Assembly: GCA_905221605.1 (NCBI GenBank)
Contig: CAJNDS010002658.1
Coordinates: 62,001 to 126,000, forward strand
DNA from: Symbiodinium natans
Taxonomy: Eukaryota > Sar > Dinophyceae > Suessiales > Symbiodiniaceae
DNA: 64,000 nucleotides
Direction of reading: 5' to 3'
Shown: in pieces, positions 48,944-59,407 of the stretch
Layout of the letters: each line of letters opens with the position of its first letter
How positions within the stretch are numbered: the stretch's first letter is position 1
Notes under the pieces: model-generated
The model's input: only the letters and a program-made list of their open reading frames with translations
What the model was told of the DNA's origin: nothing
Databases searched by the model: none
Made by a program: the position numbers and the translations under genes

Positions 48944-50557
48944 TCAAGATTTCCCCTGGGGGAGCAGATCTGACCAAAGCTGCGGGAGCTCATGTGGCTG
49001 AACTCCTGCAAGTTGTGAGAAGGCATTGGTCGAAACCAGCCATCCCGTACAGGTGCCCCGAAAGTCCGTCAGAGAGACATCATGTTCATGTTGGGGGTAA
49101 AGGCGGAATTCCCTTGGGGTATCAGGAGCAACCAGCAGTTGAACCTTCCCAACATAAACCCTCCCCCGCCAATCAAATTCCGCAGGCGGCAGTGCTTTAG
49201 CGGGATATTGCTTTCTGTACGCCTCGACAAAGTCCTTACACTGCAATATCGCCCGGATTTTATGCCTTTCTTCAACACTACGGTGTCTAGAAATCCACAG
49301 AAAACCACCTTGACTACCTGGAACCGAACTCGTCCATTTGTCTTGCTTGAGCCTGTCAAGGGCCTGCAGCTGAAAGCGGCGCTTGTCCGGGAGCGAGAGG
49401 CAGTGTGCCGGAAATCGAAGAGAGACCCGTACAAAATTGGTGCGTGCGCCTGGGCACCACAGCTCTTTAATGTCCTCATGAAGACCACATTCATGAAAAA
49501 GAGATCTGGTCTCCTTTTCCGCAGCCCATCGCGGGGCCTCCTTCCAAGCCCCCACAACAATCTGAAGGTCCATTTCAGCATCCCTAGGATTAGTTGAGGA
49601 TCGAGGTGTATGGGGCTGGTTAGCCGACACTCGAACCTGACTCTGAATCTCCTTGACACGTTGCTCAAGATAGCTAAGCTCTCTGATTTGGGCTTCCAGA
49701 TCCCTCAGCTGGTCCTGAGTTATCATGTTTTGCGTGACAGACTCCAGATTCTGGAGGCGTTGTGAGGCCTGGGCATTGAAGCGTTCATGCTCCTGGAGCA
49801 TAGACTGGAGGCTGTCCAGTCTTTGCGAGTGAGTTCCCAACTCCCGCCCCAGGCTTTCCACTGAGGCAGCAATGCTGTCTTGTTTGAGGTGCATCGACTG
49901 CATGCTTTGTTGCAAGGACACTACCCAGGGGGGGGAAGTGTTCTCTGAGATGACCGCATGAGTTGTAGGTTTGGGAAGCATAGGGGAGACTACAAGCCCC
50001 GGGCCGGCCCCCCTGAACAAAGAGGGTGGCGCATCAGTTCCCTGGTGTTCATCCCTGACACGATCATCTCTAGTAAGGTCATATACAGGCGGGGCCCCGA
50101 AGTCAGGGAGGGTTCGCGGTCGTTTTGCTTCAGGAGGAACAGCCCCACCCCCGGATGGCGTCACCCTGAGCGCCTCAGCCAATGCAGCAACCGAAGCAGC
50201 AGAGGCATGTGTCTCATCATGTAGATGCATTAGCGGACGCGCCCCCCCAGTCACCCCATTGCCAGCAGTGTTTCCTTGCCCCGACATGCTCACTTGCAGC
50301 GCTCTCACAGTTTCCCCCAGCCCACCCGCCCCATCTGAATTCACGTCATTCCTAAATTCAGGAGCATGCACAGGCGCATGCACATGCACAGGCGGTTTAG
50401 AACAGGCGTGCAACAACTCCACCTCCGTCCCAGCAACCCCAACATCCAGCATGTCTTCCCCCGGGGACCAGTCTGGCAGCGTCCTCCCCTGAGTACCCTC
50501 AGCCGGCGGGGGAGGCTCCCACGGCACCGTTGTGCCATCAGACGTCTGAGAATGCAT
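48944..50557 (-). CDS. LINE ORF1: coiled-coil RNA-binding protein
   Basis: 537 aa from ATG 50557. The N-terminal ~200 residues are Pro/Gly/His-rich and disordered. A long coiled coil follows at ~215-300 (LGTHSQRLDSLQSML; QLRDLEAQIRELSYLEQRVKEIQ). A compact domain follows with RRM-like strand pattern (MDLQIVVGAW ... RTNFVRVSLRF ... GGFLWISRHRS ... EFRLYPQ), as in L1-type ORF1p proteins that coat LINE RNA. The stop is TGA at 48944, directly followed in frame by the endonuclease. Confidence 0.75.
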   Translation of the reverse strand: MHSQTSDGTTVPWEPPPPAEGTQGRTLPDWSPGEDMLDVGVAGTEVELLHACSKPPVHVHAPVHAPEFRNDVNSDGAGGLGETVRALQVSMSGQGNTAGNGVTGGARPLMHLHDETHASAASVAALAEALRVTPSGGGAVPPEAKRPRTLPDFGAPPVYDLTRDDRVRDEHQGTDAPPSLFRGAGPGLVVSPMLPKPTTHAVISENTSPPWVVSLQQSMQSMHLKQDSIAASVESLGRELGTHSQRLDSLQSMLQEHERFNAQASQRLQNLESVTQNMITQDQLRDLEAQIRELSYLEQRVKEIQSQVRVSANQPHTPRSSTNPRDAEMDLQIVVGAWKEAPRWAAEKETRSLFHECGLHEDIKELWCPGARTNFVRVSLRFPAHCLSLPDKRRFQLQALDRLKQDKWTSSVPGSQGGFLWISRHRSVEERHKIRAILQCKDFVEAYRKQYPAKALPPAEFDWRGRVYVGKVQLLVAPDTPREFRLYPQHEHDVSLTDFRGTCTGWLVSTNAFSQLAGVQPHELPQLWSDLLPQGKS

Positions 50558-51009
50558 CTCTCCGAAATATCCGCCCCCTCTCCGTCCACCCCGGCCAGTC
50601 CCAGCTCCCTTGCAGACCTCGGCCTCTTCGGACCCCCCCCCCCCAGAAGCTCAATCGTCAGGCCGACAGGTAAGCGGTTTAGGGCTGAGGGTTCATTGAT
50701 TAAGCATGAGGTCGTGCCCAGGGACTCGGCGGGTTTTGGGTTTCGGGCTGGTTTGGGGTTTGGGGTTTGGGGTTTGGGGTTTGGCTTTCGGTTTAGGGTT
50801 TAGGGTTCAGGGGTTGGGGGTTTTTAACTTTCGGGGCTCTCTGAAAATTTTCTGACCCCCCACTGAATCCCGATGGTGCCCTCGGGTTTCAGGGCTCAGG
50901 GTGCATCCCCTACAGCTTTGGCCCTAGGTGTTGGACCTCGCCGATGGGACTTCAGAGTTTTCCAGAATAGGGCGATCCCCGAAAAGGCAACCTTTGTTTG
51001 TCTTGAGTC
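50558..51009. other. 5' flank of the LINE with TTTGGGG/TTTAGGG repeats
   Basis: A poly-C run at about 50632-50643, then TTTGGGG and TTTAGGG units at 50751-50819. No gene is recognised. A minus-strand transcript starting at the spliced-leader relics would run through here. Confidence 0.5.
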
Positions 51010-51054
51010 CTTGAGCCAAAATGGCTTGAGCCAAAATGGCTTGAGCCAAAATGG
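51010..51054 (-). repeat. Three tandem dinoflagellate spliced-leader relics
   Basis: On the minus strand CCATTTTGGCTCAAG occurs three times head to tail (51054-51040, 51039-51025, 51024-51010), followed by a decayed GACTCAAG. This is the 3' part of the dinoflagellate spliced leader (CCGTAG-CCATTTTGGCTCAAG). Relics of this length arise when a retroposed, trans-spliced transcript is trans-spliced again at the AG inside the old leader. CCCTAAA repeats precede the array. Confidence 0.9.
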
Positions 51055-51101
51055 TTTAGGGTTTAGGGTTTAGGGTTACCAAACTTAATCCAGCCTGGTA
51101 A

Positions 51102-51190
51102 TACAGGGGCCGGAAAAATCACGAATAGTATTCCCTTGTGGTCCCTTTGTAATTTATATTAAAACAGCTCTAATTATTAAGGCCCCCGTA
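51102..51190. mobile_element. Short inverted-repeat element, TAA target duplication
   Basis: 89 bp with termini TACAGGGGCC and GGCCCCCGTA (9 of 10 match), an AT-rich core, and TAA on both sides (51099-51101, 51191-51193). It is the same size class as the introners at 37711 and 58784, but in no recognised exon. Confidence 0.65.
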
Positions 51191-51596
51191 TAACGTCGTT
51201 CCTGTCTCCAAGACTGCCTGGACTGGCCCAAAGATGGCACAAGCTCTTTCTTTTACTTTTCGACAACAGCTCAACGGTAGCTAAAAGCGCAGACTGTCCC
51301 ACTGAATCATCGAGCTGTCTTGGTTAAAGCTTTCATCTTTTCGTAGCGTTCTCAATCTTATCTGGAGCACTTCGCGTAAAATTGGGGTGATCTTCATTCC
51401 AAAACACTTTGAACTTAATGGAGGTCCTATGTGCAATCACCATGTGACGCCGACGAAGTTTTTGTTGACGATGCAAAGCAAACAGGTGACTGAGAAAAAT
51501 CCTCCGATGCTGAAGTCAAAGCTCTCCGTTTCTGGTTTTATTGGGCGTCTTGCTGTGTAACGAAGTTCTCACATTAGAAGGGCCCATCGAGGTTGA
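51191..51596. other. Host spacer, no feature seen
   Basis: Mixed-composition sequence downstream of the short element. I see no gene. Confidence 0.35.
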
Positions 51597-52058
51597 TCAA
51601 GGACTCAGGCATCTAAAGGGCTGGAAAGGCACTGGAGGGGTACTGGCTTTCCCGGCGAGAGTTGCAGTCGAGACTCGCGCGCGCTCCTCGTTCCTTTCAC
51701 TTGCAGTCCCCAGTTCAGTTAGGCTGTCCTCCAGTTTCCGACGCTCGTCTGATAGCACGGACAGCTTGCTATCCAGCTTTTGGCATTTGCTTTCCATGCG
51801 GTGGAATTGGATGGCACCCCTGAAGGAGCTTTGCAGCCAACGCTTCTCCATGGCGTTCGACTGACCGACCATGTAGTACAAACCAATGCCGGCAACCGCG
51901 CAGAGAAAAAAGTCTAGCAGCCAGCTGTAACCAGATGAAGCCGCTTCATGAATCCTTTGGGACACTTCGGGCAAACCAGAAACTATGCGAAGTATATGGG
52001 ACAACTCCACATCGTCAAAGCCGTCGCCCTCGTTGTCCACTCGGCCAAATAGCTTCAC
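51597..52058 (-). CDS. Host membrane/coiled-coil exon
   Basis: 153 codons. The N-terminus FGRVDNEGDGFDDVELSHIL resembles a degenerate EF-hand loop; the final Glu is one position early. A transmembrane segment (WLLDFFLCAVAGIGLYYMVG) follows at residues ~46-65, then a coiled coil (KCQKLDSKLSVLSDERRKLEDSL). The layout resembles the end of a dinoflagellate ion-channel/EF-hand protein, but this is weak. It is probably the last exon of a gene whose upstream part is not resolved. Confidence 0.5.
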   Translation of the reverse strand: MKLFGRVDNEGDGFDDVELSHILRIVSGLPEVSQRIHEAASSGYSWLLDFFLCAVAGIGLYYMVGQSNAMEKRWLQSSFRGAIQFHRMESKCQKLDSKLSVLSDERRKLEDSLTELGTASERNEERARVSTATLAGKASTPPVPFQPFRCLSP

Positions 52059-52430
52059 GACTTGATCCTGGACAGGTCCTACTTATAGTCCTAGCTGCGA
52101 GCGCTTGTGTGAGTTACATCAGCGTGCTCAAGGCTTCCATCCGCGTCCACATGCCCGCCCCCAAAACCTTGAATCATGCGGGGAGATCACTGTCCGGGCC
52201 TGGCCGACGTCCACTCCGTTCGCTTGCAGAAGCGAGGCCAGTTCCTGCCAAGCGCTGCAGCGGCACGCGTGCGATCGCGTGCGCAATCGCAAGCTGTCCT
52301 TCGATGAAAGGTGCTGATCATGTCCAACATCGAAGGCTGCTATGAGGTCTACTGTTCTGCGACGTTCTTGCACCTCAAGGGATGGCTCCGAAGGTTAGAT
52401 TGCGAGTGCATGTGCCCGTCACTGCCCCTG

Positions 52431-52925
52431 TCACAAGTTCACTAAGGCACAGGCCTGATGCCAAACTGCACGGGCAACACACGCCCCGAAGATTGCAAAT
52501 GCTGCAGCGTTGCGTGGTTTCTTGATGCCCCGAGACACCTCAGTGTGCCCGGCCCTGGCAACTGGAGCTATGTTGCGAATCCTAGCCTGTCCTCCCGTTA
52601 GCCTCTCTGAGATCGGGGCAGTCTTTGACATACTTCTATGGCTCTTGGAAGGTGATACTGGCTCCTCATTTTCAGCACCTTCCTTCACGATCGTCGTTAA
52701 TGGCCTGCTTCTCCTCTTCAGAGGCGATGTTGGGGTCGAGTCCGTCGGCGCACTTTCCATCCCTAAGAACTTGGGTATCGTCACCATCACTTTGAACGGA
52801 ATTGGCTGTCCGGACATTGCATCCCACAGCGACACAGCTTCACTGTGGCGACCCATGCTGATCCCATGCTGCATCTGCCCTACCCGCCGAGGCGCAACAT
52901 GAAGCAAATTAACGCTGGGCACCAA
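52431..52925 (-). CDS. Possible host exon, Ser/Pro-rich basic protein
   Basis: 164 codons with a segment of protein-like composition (IPFKVMVTIPKFLGM, then SPLKRRSRPLTTIVKEG and SPSKSHRSMSKTAP), suggesting a disordered phosphorylatable region. The start is not secure and no domain is recognised. Low-confidence call. Confidence 0.3.
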   Translation of the reverse strand: MVPSVNLLHVAPRRVGQMQHGISMGRHSEAVSLWDAMSGQPIPFKVMVTIPKFLGMESAPTDSTPTSPLKRRSRPLTTIVKEGAENEEPVSPSKSHRSMSKTAPISERLTGGQARIRNIAPVARAGHTEVSRGIKKPRNAAAFAIFGACVARAVWHQACALVNL

Positions 52926-53565
52926 GTAGAAGCTAGTGACTAGTGACTAGTGCTTCCAACCGTTAGTTGGGCCTCCGCCTCCTCGAACCGCTTCAACCAG
53001 CGATCGCACTCGGCGATGGCGGTTTGGCAAACCGCGATCTGCCGCATTCCATGCGTCGCTACTGCAAACGGTAGACATGTGGAGCAAAGCTCACGATGCC
53101 TCGTTGTTGCGGGAGAGGCGGAAGTTGCAGTTGTACCAGAACCGTTCAACATAGACCTCGGACTACTCGCAGACTCCGAACCATCTGCACCACATCGACA
53201 CACGACCAGATATAAACCCACGTGACTGCCACAAAGCAACCACGCGAAAAAAGCGCAGCGTCGATTCTGCCGACGAGACGAACGTGTCACGGAGTAGACA
53301 CTTACATCCTAGAGAGGCGTAGAATCGGCGTAGAAGCAGCTATAAAGATGGAGAGATCTTAGAGTCTTGGAGCCTTGCAGATAAGATGGCTCCAATGTAT
53401 GAAGGACACGCCTGAGAAGAGAAACAGAACATGACATCTGCAAAGTACTCCCCATCATATTAAACCCCGCCCTCACGGAAATATTTGTTTGGCCACCGGC
53501 TGCCCAAACGCAGCCCGGAAACGTGCAAAGCAGAGCCTCCGGAGAATCTAAAACCCCACATGAAA

Positions 53566-53589
53566 GGAGAGAGAGCGAGAGAGAGAAAG

Positions 53590-53627
<38 letters not shown>
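53566..53627. repeat. (GA)n microsatellite
   Basis: About 60 bp of GA dinucleotides with a few interruptions. Confidence 0.95.
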
Positions 53628-53631
<4 letters not shown>

Positions 53632-53744
53632 GCTACTTGAACAGCTGATTCGGAAAGCGGCAAATGCGAGAAAACCGAGAGAGACAGCATGCACCTCTAC
53701 TCCTGCGCACTCGGCACCAAAAACCTTTCTTGCATCAAGGACCG

Positions 53745-53935
53745 GGTCTAGGGCTTAGGGTTTAGGGGTTTTTTTTGGCGCCCAACTAGCCACAGCACAG
53801 CGGTTTAGGGTTTAGGGTTTTTTTTTTTTTGGTTTAGGGTTTAGGGTTTAGGGTTTAGGGTTTGGGGTTTGGGGTTTGGGTTTTGGGGTTTGGGGTTTGG
53901 GGTTTAGGGTTTGCTCGGCTGGTTTAGGGTTTGGG
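53745..53935 (+). repeat. Mixed TTTAGGG and TTTGGGG arrays
   Basis: Two poly-T interruptions, then TTTAGGG units passing into TTTGGGG units and back. The switch between the two unit types resembles that at 50751-50819. Confidence 0.9.
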
Positions 53936-54012
53936 GTAAGCCTAGGGTGAGATGCTCGCACGGATTCGGAACCCTGCTTTCTCACGTCGATACGTTCGTT
54001 GGCGTCGAGGAG

Positions 54013-54254
54013 CTGAGCTCCAACTGAATATTAACAATCCGCATAATAATCACACAAATCATATCAGTCATATCAACCATAAAAACCATAAAATGATAAT
54101 GATAATGATAGTACTAATAATCATAACAATAACACTAATAACAACAATAATAATAATAATAATGATACTAATCATAATAATTAAAAAGTAAAATAACATT
54201 AACAATAATAATCATAATAATAATAACAATAATAATAAACTGAGCTCCAACTGA
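54013..54254. repeat. A/T-rich simple-sequence block between 15-bp direct repeats
   Basis: CTGAGCTCCAACTGA at 54013-54027 and again at 54240-54254 brackets about 212 bp of ATA/ATC/ACA-type trinucleotide repeats, unlike the GC-rich surroundings. Confidence 0.85.
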
Positions 54255-57063
54255 GTCCCTAGCAGCATCCAGGAGAAACGAATCAGTGCCACCGCAGCAG
54301 TAGAAGCGGAGCACGTGGACCATCTCGCACGCGCGCGCGGGTATAGGCCAAAGACTGTCGACGGTTGCCCCACAAGCAAGCCATAGCCACAAACAATGCA
54401 AAAGACATGGCCTTCTCCAGTTCGGACTTCTCCTCCCATTCGTCTGACTCGCGTGGCGACAGAATTCCTGCGTGCCAACCCCAACTTGATGAGAGCACAT
54501 GGCACAACAACTAGTTCTCGCAGCTGAGGCGAGTGAAGCAGGTCCATCGTTCAGGCTGAAGACAAACGACATTGGCGCCGTGGACAGGCCAACGTCCTCT
54601 TTACCCAGATCAGCATCCAAGTATCGGAGCTTGTGAAACTCTGCGGGTCTTAGCTCGTGCTTCGTACGTATCTCGTCGCATCTCCTCGAGGCAGCTCTCC
54701 TTCACGCCTGCAAAATCGTCCTGCATCGAGGAACACTGGTATGTGCACTGTATGGACAAAGAACGGAGGAGCAAAAACGATCACTGCACGTTGACACACC
54801 ATGCGGGCCTCATCTTCATCCACCGGCACGAATGACATGCGCGCGGCGGACTCACAGGAGCTCAACAGGGAATCTTGGAGGTGCTGATTTTATGCTCGTC
54901 ACGGGTTTTCAGGCTGTTCCATTTGCCAAAGGCTTGGGAAGGTCTGGGTCTTGCTACCGGCGACACCACGCAGTGCTTTCCAGTCTCGTCCCGACCCTTC
55001 GGTCATTGCCTGCCTCGGACAGCTCCCCCTGCAGCCACTGTGGCCTCGAAGCTTCGATTCGATCTCGCCTCTGTACCAAATCTCCTACAAGCACCAGGCA
55101 CCGCACACGAAGCCATACTGCTCCAGGTAGCCACCGGCATGGGGCGTGGGCCTCAAATACAGAGACGTGAGCATCAAATCCAGCGAGCAGATGTCAGCAG
55201 CTTCAGAGTGTGTGGCAGGTAGGCGGCGGTGAGCTCCATTCCAGCCTCTCGGCTGTTTCACTTTCGTTCACTCTTTCCGTCTCTTTTCACAAGTTGCGGG
55301 AACTCGGCACGAGAAGGCTTCAAGAGCCTCAATGTCCTCGATGGCCACCAGGTTGATGCCCATCTTAGGGCAGATCAAATTAAGGCTTCATGGGCTTCAT
55401 TGCCCTACACCTACACCCCCGTGCTTGAGAGGCGAATATCGAAACTGGGCAGGGCACGAAGCGCTCTGGGCCGGAGCCGCCGAGGCCCATCACTGCGCCC
55501 TCCTGTGACACATAGGCAAAGGCTTCACCTCGACACATGGCAGATGCCCCACACCTTGGCATAGTAAGGCTTCAACTCCACCACCGACTCCTCTGCTGCC
55601 TTTCGAGTACGAGCGGCAAGGAAAGCATTGAGGACACATCATGGAGGGCAGAAGAGCCCGAGCGTCTGAAAAGCAAATGGCGACATCACCTGTAGAAGAT
55701 CGACGCCGGCGACCAGCAGAGGCCTACTTTGAGCAGATGTCACTACAGCAACAGCTTGTAAACCGAGGCTGATGTTCGCCACACCTTCCATCGCGATCCT
55801 CGCAGATAGATCTAGACCTGAAGATCAGTCGCATATCAACACGCACGATGTCGGTCCCCATCTCCCAACCCCATGCCCTTTTTGTGGGAGCGGCATGGTC
55901 AAAGCCAAGGTATCCGTCCACTCCTGCTGTACTCGACAGCTAACTCTCAAGCGATGCCTGGCTTTACAGGCTGTACACCAGCCTCAATGGTGGCGCTCCC
56001 TTGAAGCTGCTTCATGTCATCCCTAACCTCCAGCGCTTGCATCATGTTGCATCACTAGGACGAAGCTTGCCATCAATCTCATTCTACTTGGGCACTCTGA
56101 TTGCCTGAAAGGCCATGCCGGACATCTGGCCGCCGCAGGTTGTGCAGCTCCTTCAAGAGTCTGAAGGCTGGAGGTCACAAAGTGACTCACCAGAAGGATC
56201 CGATGCGTCAATGAGGCAGTCGCCCACAGACGGCGTGACGCAGTGTGACATAGCGCGACGTGCAAACGAACAACCTCAGCAGACCCGGTCCAAAGATACT
56301 TCGCCAGCTGCGGATCGGTCAGCAGCAGCTTCAACCTTGAAAGCAGCTTGGGCACTACTCAGGGGATTGCTTTCGTGGAACTCCCAGGTCGGAAGGGCGA
56401 GCAGGGCGATCCGTTCCTACTCTGCAGCCCTCCGTGTGGTCACGGCGGGTGTGTTTCCGGAGCACTGACGCCGGTCTCGTACCAGTCCTTCCACGCACTT
56501 GGCCTTGGATCAAGTGACATGCACATGCACGTGACACTCACAGGGGTGCTGAAAAACGGTAATGGTGCAGTTGACTGCGAGCGGCCACATGCTGTACCCT
56601 TCTTACATCACCTTCACCAGCGTGAAAAGTGCAGCAACCGATTTCTTCCATGAAGAAGCCAGTGTCGCCCGAATGGTTGGCAGCATACGGTGATGCCGTG
56701 AGACTCGCATATGTTACATGAGCACTTTCTCAGCACAGGCCCACCCTGTCTGGCATGTCCAAGGGAACGTAGCCAAAGCGTTGTCTAAGTGCCGAGATGT
56801 GTCGAGAATTGTCAAGCAGTTCTGTGTGTGGCAGTCGTAAGCTCTGTCAGCTTCTGGACGGCTTCGGAACGTTCTGGAGGCGATGTCCCACTCCGCAGCT
56901 GCTCAAAGGCAAGCAAATTTTGTACCTCTGCTGTCCGGGCATGCGAGCACAATGGGCTATCAGCTATCCTGATCTGAAAGGCTGCTTCTTGCACGCTGCA
57001 ATCCGCAGCTGCAGCCAAGATGCGGCAGTAAAGAACCTGCAGCCAAGTAAAGACTTTCCCCTA

Positions 57064-57147
57064 TGGTTTAGGGTTTTGTTTTTAAGGGTTTCGGGTTTAG
57101 GGTTGCGGGTTTCGGGTTTAGGGTTTAGGGTTTAGGGTTTAGGGTTT
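57064..57147 (+). repeat. TTTAGGG-type interstitial repeats
   Basis: Irregular TTTAGGG and TTCGGG units ending in four perfect TTTAGGG copies. Confidence 0.9.
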
Positions 57148-58648
57148 ATGGACCATGGTTCACATCCCTCCTGCCTCGTTTTTTTTAATGGAAGCCTAGC
57201 GAGACTCTTGAGAACAGCGCCCTTGGACGCAATGTGCCCTCACTTTGCACTGTCTTCTCTTCGGCTTCTACAGACATACAAAGCTGCAGTTCTTGGATGC
57301 AACTCTCTTCAAACACCCCCTCTAAATCATAACTTGCCTACCTATCATCCTTGTGGCTCAAATCTTCAATCCCAGTCCGGCAAGCAGTCGCCACACAAGA
57401 GCAACCTTTGTTCAGGATGAAACGATTTCCTTCGTCGCATCTGTAAGTGATGGTTGCAAGATATTGCAATACAATACATTGCCATGACAATCATTGCACA
57501 ACTCTCGCAAGACTTGCAGGGCTTGCAATTCGAAATTAGAAGCCCGCCCCCCGGACTCTAACAGCCGTATCGGTTGGACTTAGTTCACCATCACAAGCGC
57601 TATCGTCAGAGTATAAAGCGAGACAGCACCTGAAAGTGCGCACAGCATCTTCTCGCAGCAAAATCCTGCACTTGAACTGAAGAGATTGGTCGCCAAGCAA
57701 CGGACTCGAAGCTTCCTGCGGGAGCACAGCACCCCTCGGATACAGCGCGAGTGACAACTCTCAACTCCAAGCTGGATGCCATCTGATTGCGCTCTCCTAG
57801 CAGCCCTAGCAGCTCTAGCACCCCTAGGCTTTGCACGTGCGGGGGATTTCCAGGCTTTGCAAGTCCGAGCTGCGTTTTGGGAGATGATCTCTGTGCTGCC
57901 GTGGCCTTGGGAAAATCCGTGCTAATTCTGCCCAGGAAAAATCAGAGAGGGTAGCGTGGCTCGATGTCACCCTCGTCATCTCATCTTGCATTTGCCTTGA
58001 TCCTTCAAGCTGAGGCGGAGGCCGAACGTCTGGAGTCGGCCATGGGCAAGAGCGCCGAGTTGCAGGAGTGCGGGCTCTTGCTCGGAGACCCCACCGAGTT
58101 CCTTCGTGCCACTTCTGTCCAATGTGGAAACTCCGTGGCAACTTGAAAAGCTTTCCAAACTAAGCTGGAGACCCACCCAGGCCAACGACACAGTCTTCCA
58201 GCTGCCTGGTAGCCGCTGCCTTTGTGCTGTCCGAGATGAGGATCACACAACTCGTAAGCGACAAGTACAGCAAGAGCATCATCGAACATGGCAATAAAGT
58301 GGGTATCGCAGAGTGAGTGCCGCATGGTTGCCAGCTGAGCACGGGCGGCCAAGGATGGCCTGGAAGGCGAGGAAGGCGCGGCAGCGTGCGCATCTTTGGC
58401 CTGGCACACCACCTGAACGCGCAATCTCTGCCTTTGAAAGCCCCCCTGGCCCACCCCAGTCAATCGACTCCAGTCGGACCTTGTGGGTATACAATTGGGG
58501 TGGTTTTCGTATTGGGAAGAAAAAAGCTACTGTCTACTGAGTCTTGGAAACATGCGGGAGGGCTACAATCATTTGATTTGGGCCAGACTAGACTTTGTGG
58601 TTCTTCAATCAGGAACCCTACAACAAGCTATACCTACAAGGAGAGACC

Positions 58649-59407
58649 CTAAAAGCCCCCCCCTTGCGATCCCTTGTGCGCCTGCAGCGCGGCAAGCTCC
58701 AGTCGCAGCTCCTCTCGCTCCAGCCTCGCCTGATCCCTCTCCAGAAGGGCGCGATCCAAAGCCTGGCGCCACTCCCTCAGGTCCTTAGTAGCCCAGTAAC
58801 CATATTATAATGAGGGCACCCTGTTTGTGGTTGGTTACCATATAAGGGACCCCCAGACCCAAAAAACCGGGTAAAGGGCACCACTGGGCTACCAAGGGGC
58901 CCTCTCCATTCCCATCATTCCCATCATGCCCACAGGGCTACCGTGACCGATGGAATAGGGTGGCCCGGTGGAGTCTTCACTGCAGTTGTCCCTCAAGCGG
59001 CCAGTGCAGAACCTCGAAGCCTCTAGGCACCACTCCTGCTCCGTGGCCAGCTGCCGCTCCAGGCGCTTGACTTGCGCTTGGCTCAGTGCCCGGAGCTGCT
59101 GTGACTCGACGAGCTCCGAACGCAACTCGGCGACTTCTGCCGCCAGCTGGGCGCACTGCGTGGCGGACTGCGTGGCGGACTGTGTGGCACGCGCGGCATC
59201 GCCATCACCACGGCGCATGCCACCGCGCACGCTCGTGCACATCGTCCAGGCTTCGAAACATGCCCTCGCCAACGCCACGGCGAAGTCATCCCAGAGCACC
59301 CTGCCGGCTCCCACCCGCAATACTTCGGCGAGCATGGAAGCGACATTCGAGCAGAAGATCCTACCGCACAAACAGAGGAGGACAACACGCCAATACGCTC
59401 TATCCAA
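58649..59407 (-). CDS. Host coiled-coil protein, two exons with introner
   Basis: The first exon (to 58901) encodes a hydrophobic start, then CFEAWTMCTSVRGG and a heptad-rich region (LAAEVAELRSELVESQQLRALSQAQVKRLERQL), ending in Gly/Met repeats. The second exon (58783-58649) continues as a charged coiled coil (DLREWRQALDRALLERDQAR onward) and ends at TAG. The intron is 58900-58784. The 5' limit at 59407 is not an ATG, so more exons lie upstream. No family recognised; the long coiled coil suggests a structural or adaptor role. Confidence 0.6.
58784..58900 (-). mobile_element. Introner: intron with terminal inverted repeats
   Basis: 117 bp between two coiled-coil exons. Its ends carry matching inverted repeats (CCTTGGTAGCCCAGT and the complement of CCTTAGTAGCCCAGT, 14 of 15). 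The frame fits a phase-0 GC-AG intron (AGG|GCCCC ... CTAAG|GAC). No clear target duplication was found. Confidence 0.7.

Larger units (their letters stand above)
41887..50557 (-). mobile_element. LINE (non-LTR retrotransposon) with downstream accessory ORFs
   Basis: Minus-strand order: ORF1 (50557-48944), APE endonuclease-reverse transcriptase (to 46262), RNase H (to 45357), then a membrane/coiled-coil ORF (44962-43838) and a 2OG-oxygenase-like ORF (42900-41887). All share strand, GC-rich codon use and recurrent poly-G/poly-C tracts. The first three belong to one LINE; including the last two is an inference from strand and spacing. The exact ends are unknown, and no poly-A tail or target duplication was identified. 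Defects: an in-frame TGA between ORF1 and the endonuclease, and a frameshift before RNase H. Confidence 0.7.
52926..58648. other. Host DNA, repeats only
   Basis: It contains the (GA)n tract, telomere-like arrays and an A/T-rich insert listed separately. Open stretches on both strands lack domains and consistent starts. No gene could be assigned. Confidence 0.4.
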
